Made by a program: the position numbers and the translations under genes
Assembly: GCF_963678835.1 (NCBI RefSeq)
Contig: NZ_OY787469.1
Coordinates: 2,232,001-2,296,000 of the forward strand
DNA: 64,000 nt
Direction of reading: 5' to 3'
DNA from: an uncultured Desulfuromonas sp.
Lineage (GTDB): Bacteria > Desulfobacterota > Desulfuromonadia > Desulfuromonadales > Desulfuromonadaceae
The notes under the pieces: generated by a model
Told to the model about the DNA's origin: nothing
Databases searched by the model: none
The model's input: only the letters and a program-made list of their open reading frames with translations
In this document: positions 8,717-18,788 of the stretch, piece by piece
Layout: each line of letters begins with the position of its first letter
Numbering within the stretch: position 1 is the stretch's first letter

Positions 8717-9067
8717 TCAGGCACTGGGAGGAGCGCGAGCCGGGTAGCTGGTGTCAAGGTGTTGTTGAATCTGGCGATAGATGGGGCGGATATAAACCGC
8801 ATCCAGAGAAAAGATTGGAACTGCGGGAGCAGCATCCGCCAGATCAAAATGGTGAATGGTCTGGCAATAGTCACGAAGTGGGCAAGGCGCGTGATGGTGT
8901 TGCTCACTGTCCTGGTAGGCGAGAGCGTGATGGGTGGAGTCCTCGTGGCTCTGGTGAAACAACGGATGGAGCAGATGCACGCCGATCGTCAGATAAAAAA
9001 CGGCCAAGGCAGTCAGCCATAGGCTGAGTGTTGGCACAGAACGACGATGGCGGGATGTGGCTGTCAT
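8717..9067 (-). CDS. His-rich membrane-anchored periplasmic protein
   Basis: The 116-aa protein has one N-terminal membrane segment (LSLWLTALAVFYLTIGVHLL), then a short periplasmic region rich in His (HPLFHQSHEDSTHHALAY, EQHHHAPC). GGAG lies 7 bases before the ATG at 9067. It ends 104 bp before the TonB receptor start on the same strand, so the two probably form one unit. Small His-rich proteins next to TonB receptors often belong to zinc, copper or nickel uptake. Metal binding is inferred from composition, and no family was assigned. The 9068-9317 stretch upstream holds no visible gene. Confidence 0.6.
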   Translation of the reverse strand: MTATSRHRRSVPTLSLWLTALAVFYLTIGVHLLHPLFHQSHEDSTHHALAYQDSEQHHHAPCPLRDYCQTIHHFDLADAAPAVPIFSLDAVYIRPIYRQIQQHLDTSYPARAPPSA

Positions 9068-9317
9068 ACAAACTCCTTCACGCGAAAAGCGCGCTTATTG
9101 TAGCGACAATCGTCTGCTTTGACCAGAGCGAGATGCTGACAACATCATGTGTTGAACTCTGTGATCCCAGTTTTATACGGGTGTTATGGAGATTTTGGCT
9201 GAAACACGCTGAAAGATCTTGTGACGGGAGGGAGAAAATGTTGACCTTTCGTGAAAGGGTTGCGTTGTAAGTTGCTGTAATTTTATAGTTTTTTACCCTT
9301 TCGGCTTGCCGAACAAA

Positions 9318-11240
9318 TTAATCAACATCACCTGTGTCCTGAAGGATGTTGTCGATGAGAGCGTGAAGCCGTTGGTAATCCGTTTCGCTGAAAGGCCGGT
9401 TCCCATAAAGCATGGCACTGTAGCGTTGGGCGAATTTAAGGCAATCGGCATTGTTCAGTTGTCGGGCCTGTTCGATCAAGCCACGGGTCGATGATAGACG
9501 CTCCAGGTGGTAACGTTTCTGCAGGGCATTCTGGTAGCGTTTCAACAGCCGTTGTTGCGGGGTCGTCTGACGATATTTAAGCCACCACAACAGCGTGGCG
9601 GCACTGAGCAACAGGGCCAGAAGGATAAGGCCGCCACGGACAATGCTGCTGATATCAGGCACGAGCCCTTTGAGTTGACGGCCACTGTTGCGTACCAGAC
9701 TGATCTGGCTGTTCAGGTCAAAGTTAATAATCACCTGAGTCCACAAATATTCCAGGCTGTCCATGGTGCGTTTGGCCAGAGATAATCCCTGTTGCCGTGA
9801 CGCCAACAGCGCGGTTTCGGCATTCGCCGCGTAGCGGCTTGGGTCAATGCGTTGCCACTGGTTGTCAACCAGTGCCTCGACCCAGACATGGGCCAGGTCT
9901 TCGGTAATCAGATAATAACCGCCGAGGTTATTGTAGTCGCCACCATGATAGCCGCCAACCAACCGGGTCGGTACATCACACAGGCGCAGCAGTAAGGCAA
10001 AGGATGAGGCAAAAAACTCACAATAGCCCCGTTTTTTTACAAACAGAAATTCATCAATCGGCGCCGTGGGGCCCGGTAGATCCGTGGTGGCATAGGCCAG
10101 TTGTTGATCGCGGAAAAACTGCTCAATCAGGGCAATACGTTGGCGTGGATCGTTGGTTTGCTGACGCACTTGCGCGGCAATTTGTTGCACGCGCGGTGAC
10201 AGGGTTGTCGGTGTTTCCAGATAAAGTGCTTCGTCCACGGCAGACTGCAGTTGCCATTGACCACCCAGCCGGGATTGGCATTGGTAACTGACGCTTTTTC
10301 GCAAGGGCCAGCGCGATTGAAAAACGAGGTCGCCGTGCTGATGAAATTGAATGCCCTCAAGGCTGACGGGGCGATCGAGGGTAAACAGAAAGCGTTTGTT
10401 TGTCGCGGGCAGGGTAATGGTGCAGGTTGCAGGTTTCCCGCCAACCAGGCGGGACTGTTCCCGTTGTGGCGCTGTACGTTTCCAGGTTGAACCCTCAATG
10501 GTATTGAGGACGGTTCCCCGCCAATAGAGGTCCTGTGCGCCCAGTTGGTCACATTCAGCGCGAAAGGCCAGGGTTTTCACAGCAGAGTTGCTGGCAAAGG
10601 CACCAGGGCGTACCTGTTCACTGAAGCCGGTGGTGGCCGATGCTGTGGGATTGAGAAAGTTCCATAGCGGGAACTGGGTGCGTGGCAGGATAACAAACAG
10701 CACCATCATCAGCAGCAATGAGCCGATGGGGAGAATGGCCGCTGTTTTTAACAGGGTGGTGATCTGGGCGCGATTTAAACGCAGGCTAGGATCGCGGTGG
10801 AAAAAAGTCAGCAGCACCAGACCGATGGTGACACCGGCCACCATCAGGATCAGGGCCGGAAGGTAGATCATGCTCAGGCTGAGCAGCGAAGAACCGGCCA
10901 GACAGAACAGCGATAACACAAAAATCTGCAGATAATGCCGGCCCTGTTTTTCCGTAACCAAACGGATACTGAGCAGTAAAGCCAGCAGGTTGACCGCTGG
11001 GGGAATCACATTGCTCAGGTTGAGTTGTGCCAGGTAGATGGCAAAAAAGGCAAAGGTCAGTAGCGTTGCCAGTTTTGGCCCCAATAAATAGTGCTGGCGG
11101 CGATCTGAAACCACTCCACCAACACATGCGACTACCGTTGCAATCTGCACCGGAACATCCAGCCAACTGAACAGCGGCAGCAGGCCGAGCAGGACCACAC
11201 TATAGGTGAGGATATCGAGTGGTGCTTTAATCCTGACCAT
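9318..11240 (-). CDS. TgpA-type transglutaminase-like membrane protein (DUF3488)
   Basis: The 640-aa inner-membrane protein has about six membrane helices in residues 1-190, a periplasmic transglutaminase-like domain, and a final helix near residue 555 followed by a cytosolic tail. The papain-like triad is visible as Cys in KKRGYCEFFASSFALLLR, His in EDLAHVWVEAL and Asp in RIDPSRYA. Members of this family work with MoxR ATPases and DUF58 proteins, as here. The substrate is unknown. Its start overlaps the DUF58 gene by 14 bp, showing translational coupling. It is the last gene of the operon. Confidence 0.9.
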   Translation of the reverse strand: MVRIKAPLDILTYSVVLLGLLPLFSWLDVPVQIATVVACVGGVVSDRRQHYLLGPKLATLLTFAFFAIYLAQLNLSNVIPPAVNLLALLLSIRLVTEKQGRHYLQIFVLSLFCLAGSSLLSLSMIYLPALILMVAGVTIGLVLLTFFHRDPSLRLNRAQITTLLKTAAILPIGSLLLMMVLFVILPRTQFPLWNFLNPTASATTGFSEQVRPGAFASNSAVKTLAFRAECDQLGAQDLYWRGTVLNTIEGSTWKRTAPQREQSRLVGGKPATCTITLPATNKRFLFTLDRPVSLEGIQFHQHGDLVFQSRWPLRKSVSYQCQSRLGGQWQLQSAVDEALYLETPTTLSPRVQQIAAQVRQQTNDPRQRIALIEQFFRDQQLAYATTDLPGPTAPIDEFLFVKKRGYCEFFASSFALLLRLCDVPTRLVGGYHGGDYNNLGGYYLITEDLAHVWVEALVDNQWQRIDPSRYAANAETALLASRQQGLSLAKRTMDSLEYLWTQVIINFDLNSQISLVRNSGRQLKGLVPDISSIVRGGLILLALLLSAATLLWWLKYRQTTPQQRLLKRYQNALQKRYHLERLSSTRGLIEQARQLNNADCLKFAQRYSAMLYGNRPFSETDYQRLHALIDNILQDTGDVD

Positions 11241-12063
11241 AGATTGCCAGCTCCTTGAGTAGGTGAATTTTATGGCCTTGGCCCAAAGCCGGAGGCAGGA
11301 TATGGTCGTTGAGTTTCAGTCCCACCGGGTGATCGCGACGCAACAGATCGTTGATCAGAAACGCGGCGCAACGCAGTTGCTGCTCCAGCCCGGCACCGGG
11401 CAGTGCCAACGGGTTGATCTCCACCGGCGGTTGCTGCAAATTGGACAGTTCCTTGATCTTTACGCTGTCGTGACGCGCCGTCAGCTTCCAGTGGATCATT
11501 TTCAGCGGTTCCGTGCCCTGATAGTTGCCGATGCGACTGATATCGCCCTCACTGCCTTTCAATGGACTCTCCAAGGCCCCGTCACGTTGTGCCTGTTCCA
11601 TGATCTGATGATGACGACAGGAGATTGGCCGGGGAAACACCAGCAGGGTTTGATCCAGGTCGATGATACGTCTCCGGATAAAGAAATTGATGGGGAAGGT
11701 TGAACGGATAATCAAAACGTGTTGCCCGTGGACGCCACGGCCGGTAAAGGTTACCGGCACACCGACGCTCTGGTGTGTGCCCTTTTTGACCACCGACAGG
11801 TGTCCTCTGCCGGCGTGATCAGCAAAAGAGATATCCAGCAAAAAAGCCGGTAGCAGTCGCCGTTCATTCGACAGGCGTACCCGTACCAGGGTTTCCAGAC
11901 CGTCGTAAATTTCATCGGGTGGCTCCAGAGCTATCTGAAGCTTTTTCAGATTCCAGTGGCCGAGAATCCCCGATACCGACATGAATCCGAGCAGGGCCGA
12001 AACCATCAGATAGAGCAGGTTGTTGCCGGTATTCACCGCACCGAAGCCGAGCAACAGGGTCAT
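11227..12063 (-). CDS. DUF58 domain protein
   Basis: The protein (278 aa from the ATG) starts with two membrane segments (GAVNTGNNLLYLMVSALLGF) and has a cytosolic vWA-like DUF58 domain with the signature DISRIGNYQGTEPLKMIHWKL near residue 175. Partner of MoxR ATPases. The conserved segment before the first helix (LKLTKAGTLYIV) lies in frame upstream of the ATG at 12063, but no ATG, GTG or TTG occurs between it and a stop codon. Either translation starts at 12063 with a short N-terminus, or a rare start codon is used. It lies 32 bp after moxR. Confidence 0.88.
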   Translation of the reverse strand: MTLLLGFGAVNTGNNLLYLMVSALLGFMSVSGILGHWNLKKLQIALEPPDEIYDGLETLVRVRLSNERRLLPAFLLDISFADHAGRGHLSVVKKGTHQSVGVPVTFTGRGVHGQHVLIIRSTFPINFFIRRRIIDLDQTLLVFPRPISCRHHQIMEQAQRDGALESPLKGSEGDISRIGNYQGTEPLKMIHWKLTARHDSVKIKELSNLQQPPVEINPLALPGAGLEQQLRCAAFLINDLLRRDHPVGLKLNDHILPPALGQGHKIHLLKELAIYGQD

Positions 12064-12095
12064 AACGATGTAAAGCGTTCCCGCTTTGGTCAGTT

Positions 12096-13040
12096 TCAGA
12101 CCATAGGAACGGGTACGTTGTTGAGTATCGATACCATCACCTCACGTTTGTTCAGGGATTGGTGCTCATTGCGCAGAATTAGGCGGTGGGCGCCTACCGG
12201 TCCGGCAATCTCTTTGACATCTTCGGGGATTACATAGTCGCGGCCATCAAGGTAGGCACAGGCGCGTGCTGCCGTGGTCATGCTGATGGCACCGCGCGTG
12301 GAGATTCCTGCACTGATAAAGCGATGATTACGGGTTGCTTCGGCAATGGCCAGTAGATAATCGACCAGTTTGTCATCCAGATGGATGGTCTGAACCGCCT
12401 GTTTGGCCAGATGGATGTCTTCACGGGAAAGAAGAGGCTCAATCTCCAACATCTTTTCGCGAATGCCGCCGTTGCGGATGATCTGTTTTTCCAGCTCCGC
12501 AGGCGGGTAGCCGATACCGGTGGTAATGAGAAACCGATCCAGCTGCGATTCCGGCAGCGGATAGGTGCCAATCTGCTCAGTCGGGTTCTGGGTGGCAATG
12601 ACCATAAACGGGTCGGGCAACGGATAACTGACCCCTTCCACCGTGACTTTGCGTTCCTCCATGGCTTCGAGCATGGCACTCTGGGTTTTGGGCATGGCGC
12701 GGTTGATTTCGTCCGCCAGCAGAATGTGATTGAAGATCGGCCCCTCAATAAAGCGGAAACTGTTTTTTTCACGGTCAAAGATCGACAGGCCAGTAATGTC
12801 CGAGGGCAGCAGGTCACTGGTACATTGGATGCGCCCGAACGACAGGCCCAGAGCGCGGGACAGGGCCAGCGCCAGCGTGGTTTTGCCTAACCCGGGAATA
12901 TCCTCCAGCAACAGATGGCCGTCAGACAGCAGGGCGATTATAGCCAGGCGCAGGGCTTTGACTTTGCCCTGCAGATAACGGCTGGCGAGTGTGTCGATGA
13001 CGTTTAAGATTTCAGCGTGTTTTGCCAATTTTTCTGTCAC
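12096..13040 (-). CDS. MoxR-family AAA+ ATPase
   Basis: The 314-aa cytosolic chaperone-type ATPase has Walker A in GLGKTTLALALSRALG (about residue 50), Walker B in HILLADEINR (about residue 108), sensor 1 ATQNPTEQIGTYPLPE, and the lid domain with sensor 2 GISTRGA. MoxR proteins help mature or activate vWA-domain partners, consistent with the DUF58 gene that follows. It is the first gene of the three-gene operon. The promoter region upstream is about 140 bp and borders yaiI on the opposite strand. Confidence 0.92.
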   Translation of the reverse strand: MTEKLAKHAEILNVIDTLASRYLQGKVKALRLAIIALLSDGHLLLEDIPGLGKTTLALALSRALGLSFGRIQCTSDLLPSDITGLSIFDREKNSFRFIEGPIFNHILLADEINRAMPKTQSAMLEAMEERKVTVEGVSYPLPDPFMVIATQNPTEQIGTYPLPESQLDRFLITTGIGYPPAELEKQIIRNGGIREKMLEIEPLLSREDIHLAKQAVQTIHLDDKLVDYLLAIAEATRNHRFISAGISTRGAISMTTAARACAYLDGRDYVIPEDVKEIAGPVGAHRLILRNEHQSLNKREVMVSILNNVPVPMV

Positions 13041-13181
13041 AGCGTCTCCTGAGGGAATCGATGAGTGTGAACGAATTTTTATGAACTGTATCGACTATAG
13101 CATGTTATACAAGGGGCGAAAATATTGTCCTGTTATCAATCATGATGTCCGGTCGTCGTCAACCGGACGGGAGAACTACCA

Positions 13182-13628
13182 ATGACCATCTGGGTTGATG
13201 CCGATGCTTGTCCGCGGGTGATTAAAGAGATCCTCTATCGTGCGGCACAGAAGCGACAGATTCAACTGATACTGGTGGCAAACCAGCCGTTACGCGTACC
13301 CGCCAGTCCGCATATCTCATCGCGGCTGGTCGGGGCCGGTTTTGATGTGGCCGATGAGCAGATTGTGGAATGGCTGGTTGAAGGGGATCTGGTGATTACG
13401 GCGGATATTCCCCTGGCGGCTGCCGTGTTGAAAAAGGGCGGACATGCGATCAATCCCCGCGGGGAATTGTACGATGTCGATACCATTCAGGAGCGCCTGG
13501 CCATGCGCAATATGATGGATGAGTTGCGTGGTGTTGGTGTTGAGACCAGTGGACCGGCGGCATTCAGTGCGGCGGATCGTACAGCGTTTGCTAATCAGTT
13601 GGATCGGTTTCTGGCGCGGCAGTGCTGA
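13182..13628 (+). CDS. YaiI/YqxD family protein (DUF188, PIN-like)
   Basis: The 148-aa protein starts [20 protein letters not shown], the family signature with the acidic WVDADACP motif. [13 protein letters not shown] and [20 protein letters not shown] follow. The fold is related to PIN-domain nucleases, but its activity is not established. GGGAG lies 8 bases upstream of the ATG. The stop codon at 13626 is only 3 bases from the first unit of the large repeat array. Confidence 0.93.
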   Translation: MTIWVDADACPRVIKEILYRAAQKRQIQLILVANQPLRVPASPHISSRLVGAGFDVADEQIVEWLVEGDLVITADIPLAAAVLKKGGHAINPRGELYDVDTIQERLAMRNMMDELRGVGVETSGPAAFSAADRTAFANQLDRFLARQC

Positions 13629-13631
13629 TGT

Positions 13632-16105
13632 GGAAGCCCGCGTCACGTGGGTACCACCTTCGCGAACGGATGAAGTTCGCCGGTGCGATTCGTTTCGTAT
13701 TACGAACCACTGAAGATCAAGACCAAAGTCAAGGTCGCCGGGTTTCGTCCCGGCAGCCGACATCCTTTTGACTGGCCGCTCAAAAGGATGCAAAAACCAG
13801 CTGAATATCTCCTGACCCTCAGATCAACCGACAATGAGTCTGTTTCCGTTATGCTTTGCAGATCCGGCTTGCCGCCCTTTAGGTCGGCAAATCATGCAAC
13901 TCATCGCCTGTGGCGTAAAACGTTGATAACCAATTGAAGCTGCACTTTATTTCTTCCGTGGCCCCGCTTAAACGGGTGGGACGGTGCCCACCCTTGCAGC
14001 AGCAGGTTATTTAGCAACCAAGCTCCCCCGTTCAGCAGCGCCGAACGCAGTGAATGTCAGCGCGATGATCGTCGGCAACCTGTTTGAGCGTCAGCGAGTT
14101 TTGCCGACATCGCGGTGTAAGTGAACGAAGAGAGGGAACCCGCAGGGCGCAATGGTCGGGGGTCGATTTTGCGCCCCTTTTGTCGACGCAAAAGGGGCCC
14201 GACGGGCGGGCGCGGAAGCCCGCGTCACGTGGGTACCACCTTCGCGAACGGATGAAGTTCGCCAGCGCGATCAGTTTCGGATGACGAACCACTGAAGCTC
14301 AAGATCAAAGTCAAGGTCGCCGGGTTTCGTCCCGGCAGCCGACATACTTTTGACTGGCCGCTCAAAAGTATGCAAAAACCAGCTGAACATCTCCTGACCC
14401 TCAGATCAACCGACAATGAGTCTGTTTCCGTGATGCTTTGCAGATCCGGCTTGCCGCCCTTTAGGTCGGCAAATCATGCAACTCATCGCCTGTGGCGTAA
14501 AACGTTGATAACCAATTGAAGCTGCACTTTATTTCTTCCGTGGCCCCGCTCAAACGGGTGGGACGGTGCCCACCCTTGCCTGGGTTTGTCATTTAGCACC
14601 CAAGCCCTCCCGTTCAGCAGCGCCGAACGAAGAGAACGGTCAGCGCGATGGTCGTCGGCAACCTGTTTGAGGACTGATGCCGACTGGGCGAGTTTTGCTG
14701 ACATCGTGGTGTTAGTGAACGCAGAGAGGGAACCCGTAAGGGCGCATTGGGGTTGTTATGAATCAGATGAACGAGTGGTGTTGCGTGAGATTTTTTGCGT
14801 CAGCAAGGCAGAGGGAGGAGCTATAGTCGTTCTATGGCGACGACCGATAACGCCGCTGACGTGAAAAAGATCCGCAACAACACCGTGAAGGCTGATTGAT
14901 GACAGCCCCTTGGGAGTCGATTTTGCGGTACTTTTGTCGACGCAAAAGTGCCCCGACGTGCGGGCGCGGAAGCCCGCGTCACGTGGGTACCAACATCACG
15001 AACGGGTGAAGTTCGCTGGTGCGGTCAGTTTCGGATTACGAACCACTGAAGGTCAAGGTCAGAGTCAAGGTCGCCGGGTTTCGTCCCGGCAGCCGACATC
15101 CTTTTGATTGGCCGCTCAAAAGGATGCAAAAACCAGCTTGAACACCTCCTGAACCTCAGATTAACCGACACTGTGTCTGTTTCCGTGATGCTTCACGGAT
15201 TCGGCTCGCCGCCCTTTAGGTCGGCGAATCGTGCAACTCATCATCTTTGGCGTAAAACGTTGATAACAATCTTAAGTCGTGCTCTATCTCTGGTGTGGCC
15301 CCGATCAAACGGGTGGGACGGTGCCCACCCTTGCCTGGGTTTGTCATTTAGCAGCCAAGCCCTCCCGTTCAGCAGCGCCGAACGAAGAGAACGGTCAGCG
15401 CGATGGTCGTCGGCAACCTGTTTGAGGACTGATGCCGACTGGGCGAGTTTTGCTGACATCGTGGTGTTAGTGAACGCAGAGAGAGAACCCGTAGGGGGCA
15501 TTGGGGTTGTTATGAATCAGATGAGCGAGAGGTGTTGCGTGAGATTTTTTGCGTCAGCAAGGCAGAGGAAGGAGCTATAGTCGTTCTATGGCGACGACCG
15601 ATAACGCAGCTGACGTGAAAAAGATCCGCAACAACACCGTGAAGGCTGATTGATGACAGCCCCTTGGGAGTCGATTTTGCGGTACTTTTGTCGACACAAA
15701 AGTACCCCGACGTGCGGGCGCGGAAGCCCGCGTCATGTGGGCACCACCTTCGCGAACGGATGAAGTTCGCCAGCGCGATCAGTTTCGGATGACGAACCAC
15801 TGAAGCTCAAGATCAAAGTCAAGGTCGCCGGGTTTCGTCCCGGCAGCCGACATCCTTTTGACTGGCCGCTCAAAAGGATGCAAAAACCAGCTTGAACACC
15901 TCCTGACCCTCAGATCAACCGGCAATGAGTCTGTTTCCGTGATGCGTCACAGATCCGGCTTGCCGCCCTTTAGGTCGGCGAATCGTGCAACTCATCATCT
16001 TTGGCGTAAAACGTTGATAATAGGCTTACGCCTTCTCTATTTTTTTCCGTGGCACCACTCTCCCGGGTGGGGCGGTGCCCACCCTCCATTAGTCTGTTAT
16101 TGAGC
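13632..16105. repeat. tandem array of a 0.58-0.75 kb non-coding repeat, four units
   Basis: Units start at 13632, 14214, 14968 and 15722, each with GGAAGCCCGCGTCACGTGGG or a near variant. Spacing is 582, 754 and 754 bp and the last unit is truncated at about 16105. Each unit holds several hairpins: GCCGGG-TTTCGT-CCCGGC, CATCCTTTTG/CAAAAGGATG, GGGTGGG-ACGGT-GCCCACCC, and a palindrome around TTTTGTCGACGCAAAA. Two stems change on both sides between units and keep pairing (see findings). The unit 1 lacks about 170 bp present in units 2 and 3. ORFs here lack ribosome binding sites and are treated as spurious. Confidence 0.9.
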
Positions 16106-16120
16106 AGCCCAGCCTCAATT

Positions 16121-16783
16121 CTATGAATTCAGAGCCTTCTTCACATCCTCCGTCTTACCAATCAATACCAGTACATCACTATCCTTGATGGTGTGCATTG
16201 GCTGAGGAGCGACAATAAACTGATCGGAAATCACATCCTTGATGGCAATCACCGTCACATGAAAACGTTGGCGCAGGTTGAGATCAACCAGTGTCTTGCC
16301 GATAAACTCACGTGGCGGAGCTGTTTCCGACAGGGAATAATCCTCTGCCAGAGGAATAAACTCAAGTAGATTGGGACTCGATAAACTGTGAGCGATGCGC
16401 TGCGCCATATGCTTCTCCGGATAGATTACCTCGCTGGCACCGACTTTTTCCAGAATGCGGCCATGGTCCTCATTGATCGCCTTGACCAAGATGCGTGGCA
16501 CATTGAGCTCTTTGAGATACAAGGTGATCAGCGTTGACAGGTGGGAGCGCTCACCCGTAGCAATAATCACCGCGTCCATTTCGCTCATCCCCTGTCCATC
16601 AAGAAAATCCTTGCTGGCGGCGTCACCGAGAATGGCGTAAGAACACAGATCTTTCACGGTCTGAACCTTTTCTTTATCCGAGTCGATGGCCATTACTTCG
16701 TGGCCCTGTGCATAGAGGCTGGAAGCGACGTGAAAACCAAAATTACCCAAACCGATGACACAGAACTTTTTCTTTTGCGGCAT
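16121..16783 (-). CDS. trkA: TrkA-family potassium uptake regulator
   Basis: The 220-aa cytosolic gating subunit has an RCK N domain with the NAD-binding GLGNFGFHVASSLYAQGHEV (residue 11 onward) and acidic residues at the end of strand 2 (AIDSDKEKV). An RCK C domain follows (PPREFIGKTLVDLNLRQRF, then DVLVLIGKTEDV). It binds the TrkH channel and controls K+ flux through nucleotide binding. The start at 16783 is chosen because GGGAGAG lies 6 bases upstream. An in-frame extension to 16918 overlaps trkH and is not credible. It lies 11 bp after trkH. Confidence 0.92.
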   Translation of the reverse strand: MPQKKKFCVIGLGNFGFHVASSLYAQGHEVMAIDSDKEKVQTVKDLCSYAILGDAASKDFLDGQGMSEMDAVIIATGERSHLSTLITLYLKELNVPRILVKAINEDHGRILEKVGASEVIYPEKHMAQRIAHSLSSPNLLEFIPLAEDYSLSETAPPREFIGKTLVDLNLRQRFHVTVIAIKDVISDQFIVAPQPMHTIKDSDVLVLIGKTEDVKKALNS

Positions 16784-16794
16784 AATTCTCTCCC

Positions 16795-18162
16795 TTAGCC
16801 GATCATGATATTTTCTTCGGCATAACGTGGTGCTGTCGACCGGGTGCGTCTGGCAATGGCAAACGCCATGGTCAACAGACCAACCCGACCGATAAACATC
16901 AGGGCAATGACAATGCACTTGCTGGCGATGTTGAGTTGGCCCGTGGAGCCCATGGATAGGCCAACCGTACCGAAGGCCGAGACGGTTTCAAACATAAAGC
17001 CAAGAAATTCGCGTGGATTTTCATGCGCCCAATCCGGGCTTTGGGCAATCAGCAAGCCGAACAGCGCCAAGCCGATGACGATCATGGCCAGCAGAAACAG
17101 TGATAGCGCCCTGGAAATAACGTCTTCCGGGATGGTGCGGCCAAATGCATTGGTGTTGGGGTTGCCTTTTAAACGGTTGTAGAACAGGAAAAACAGCAAC
17201 GCCAGACAGGTTGTTTTAACACCGCCGCCTGCCGAACCCGGTGACGCACCAATGAACATCAGGAAGATCATCAGGAACAATGTCGGCACACGAAACAGAT
17301 CCAGATCAATGGTGTTGAAACCGGCGGTCCGCGCCGACACCGATTGAAATAACGCCGTCCAGGCCGCTTCACCAGTGGACATGTGTGCCAGGGCGTCATG
17401 GCGCTCCAGCCAGCCGATGGTGACGGCACCATAGATAATCAAAAACACTGTGGTTAAGATCACCAGCTTGGTGTGCAGCGAAAAGCGGCGTGGCTGCAAC
17501 GGGTTTTGCCGTGGTTTGCAGGCGTCGGCTAACTCGCGGATGACGAGAAAGCCGATACCGCCAAGAATAATCAATGCCATGATCGTTACATTGACCAGAG
17601 GATTGTTGCGGTAACCGATCAGACTGTCGGGAAACAGCGAAAAACCGGCATTGCAGAACGCTGAAATTGAGTGAAAAACGGCAGAGTAGATCCCCTGTTT
17701 CAAGCCGAGATCCGGCACAAACACAAAGGACAGCAGCAGTGCCCCCAAAGTTTCGATGATCAACGTGGTCAAGAAGATACTGCGAATCAGGTCGCGCCAT
17801 GAGCTGACCGGTGTCGGCAACAGAGTTTCATTGATGATCCAGCGACCGCGGATACTGACGCCGACGCGCAGATAAATGAAGAGATACACGGAAAAGGTGG
17901 TAATGCCCAGACCGCCCACCTGAATCAGGGCCAACACGACCCCCTGGCCAAATCCCGATAACCGGGTGCCGGTATCGACGACACTCAGACCGGTAACACA
18001 TTGGGCCGAAGTTGCTGTAAACAGCGCATCCAGGAACGAAAGGTGAGGTCCGACCGCCGCCAACGGGGTACAGAGCAGCAGCGCTCCGGCGAGAATGGCG
18101 ACTCCATAATAAAGGACCAGTGCCTGGGCTGGTGTGAGTGATTTCAGTGATTTGTAAGACAT
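16795..18162 (-). CDS. trkH: TrkH/KtrB-family potassium transporter
   Basis: The 455-aa inner-membrane K+ channel subunit has four repeated M1-P-M2 units. Selectivity-filter-like turns appear as SAQCVTGLSVVDTG, HSISAFCNAGFSLF, SVSARTAGFNTIDL and ETVSAFGTVGLSMG. The start MSYKSLKSLTPAQALV at 18162 has GGAG 6 bases upstream; the in-frame extension to 18255 has none. The gene order trkH-trkA with an 11-bp gap implies one operon. Confidence 0.93.
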   Translation of the reverse strand: MSYKSLKSLTPAQALVLYYGVAILAGALLLCTPLAAVGPHLSFLDALFTATSAQCVTGLSVVDTGTRLSGFGQGVVLALIQVGGLGITTFSVYLFIYLRVGVSIRGRWIINETLLPTPVSSWRDLIRSIFLTTLIIETLGALLLSFVFVPDLGLKQGIYSAVFHSISAFCNAGFSLFPDSLIGYRNNPLVNVTIMALIILGGIGFLVIRELADACKPRQNPLQPRRFSLHTKLVILTTVFLIIYGAVTIGWLERHDALAHMSTGEAAWTALFQSVSARTAGFNTIDLDLFRVPTLFLMIFLMFIGASPGSAGGGVKTTCLALLFFLFYNRLKGNPNTNAFGRTIPEDVISRALSLFLLAMIVIGLALFGLLIAQSPDWAHENPREFLGFMFETVSAFGTVGLSMGSTGQLNIASKCIVIALMFIGRVGLLTMAFAIARRTRSTAPRYAEENIMIG

Positions 18163-18374
18163 TCGCACTCCATGTCCAACGATAGTGTTGTGCAGCTGAC
18201 GCCATGGTTGCAAGGTTTTGCATCGTAGCACCATTTTAAAAAAATAACTATGCACACAACCATTTTGCTTTTTGGGCCTGATCCCGTAAGGTGTTGTGAT
18301 AGCTTATACGCTTCCATGTCTTCACGGGTCCTCCACGCGATGAGGTTTAACCCGTTGTTCTCAATAGGAAAGTT

Positions 18375-18788
18375 ATGCGCCACAGTTTAAAGAAAAGTGT
18401 TCTTTCGTTCGCCGCAATGATGCCGATGATTTTCGGTGTGGTGGGGTTGGTGGCCATGCTGCAGACACTGATTCCACCGCAACGTCTGGTTGGCTTTTTT
18501 ACCGGCAATGCGAGAGTCGATACGCTGATTGGGACCGGGTGCGGTGCCGTCGCGGCCGGCAATCCCATTGTCAGTTATCTGCTTGGCGGCGAAATGTTGG
18601 GCCAGGGGGTCTCACTGTATGCGGTGACCGCCTTTATTCTGGCTTGGGTGACCCTCGGTTTTATTCAGATTCCCATGGAGGTCGAAGCCTTTGGCGGTCG
18701 TTTTACCCTGATTCGTAATCTGCTGGCATTTGTGGGCACCCTTGCCGTTGCAACGCTCACCAGTTGGACTGTGGGCTGGTGGCAATGA
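18375..18788 (+). CDS. permease, first half (DUF318/UPF0718-like)
   Basis: The 137-aa protein has about four membrane helices and a re-entrant motif GTGCGAVAAGNPIVSYLLGGE, typical of the first half of DUF318-type permeases (a family that includes organoarsenical exporters such as ArsP). Its stop overlaps the next start in ATGA, so the two halves are translationally coupled and probably assemble as one transporter. The family assignment rests on overall pattern. The substrate is unknown. GGAAAG precedes the ATG. Confidence 0.7.
   Translation: MRHSLKKSVLSFAAMMPMIFGVVGLVAMLQTLIPPQRLVGFFTGNARVDTLIGTGCGAVAAGNPIVSYLLGGEMLGQGVSLYAVTAFILAWVTLGFIQIPMEVEAFGGRFTLIRNLLAFVGTLAVATLTSWTVGWWQ

Noticed and set aside
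13683..16103. Many 60-158 codon ORFs in the repeat array
   Set aside because: The same frames appear and vanish between units, there are no ribosome binding sites, and base changes follow hairpin pairing rather than codons.
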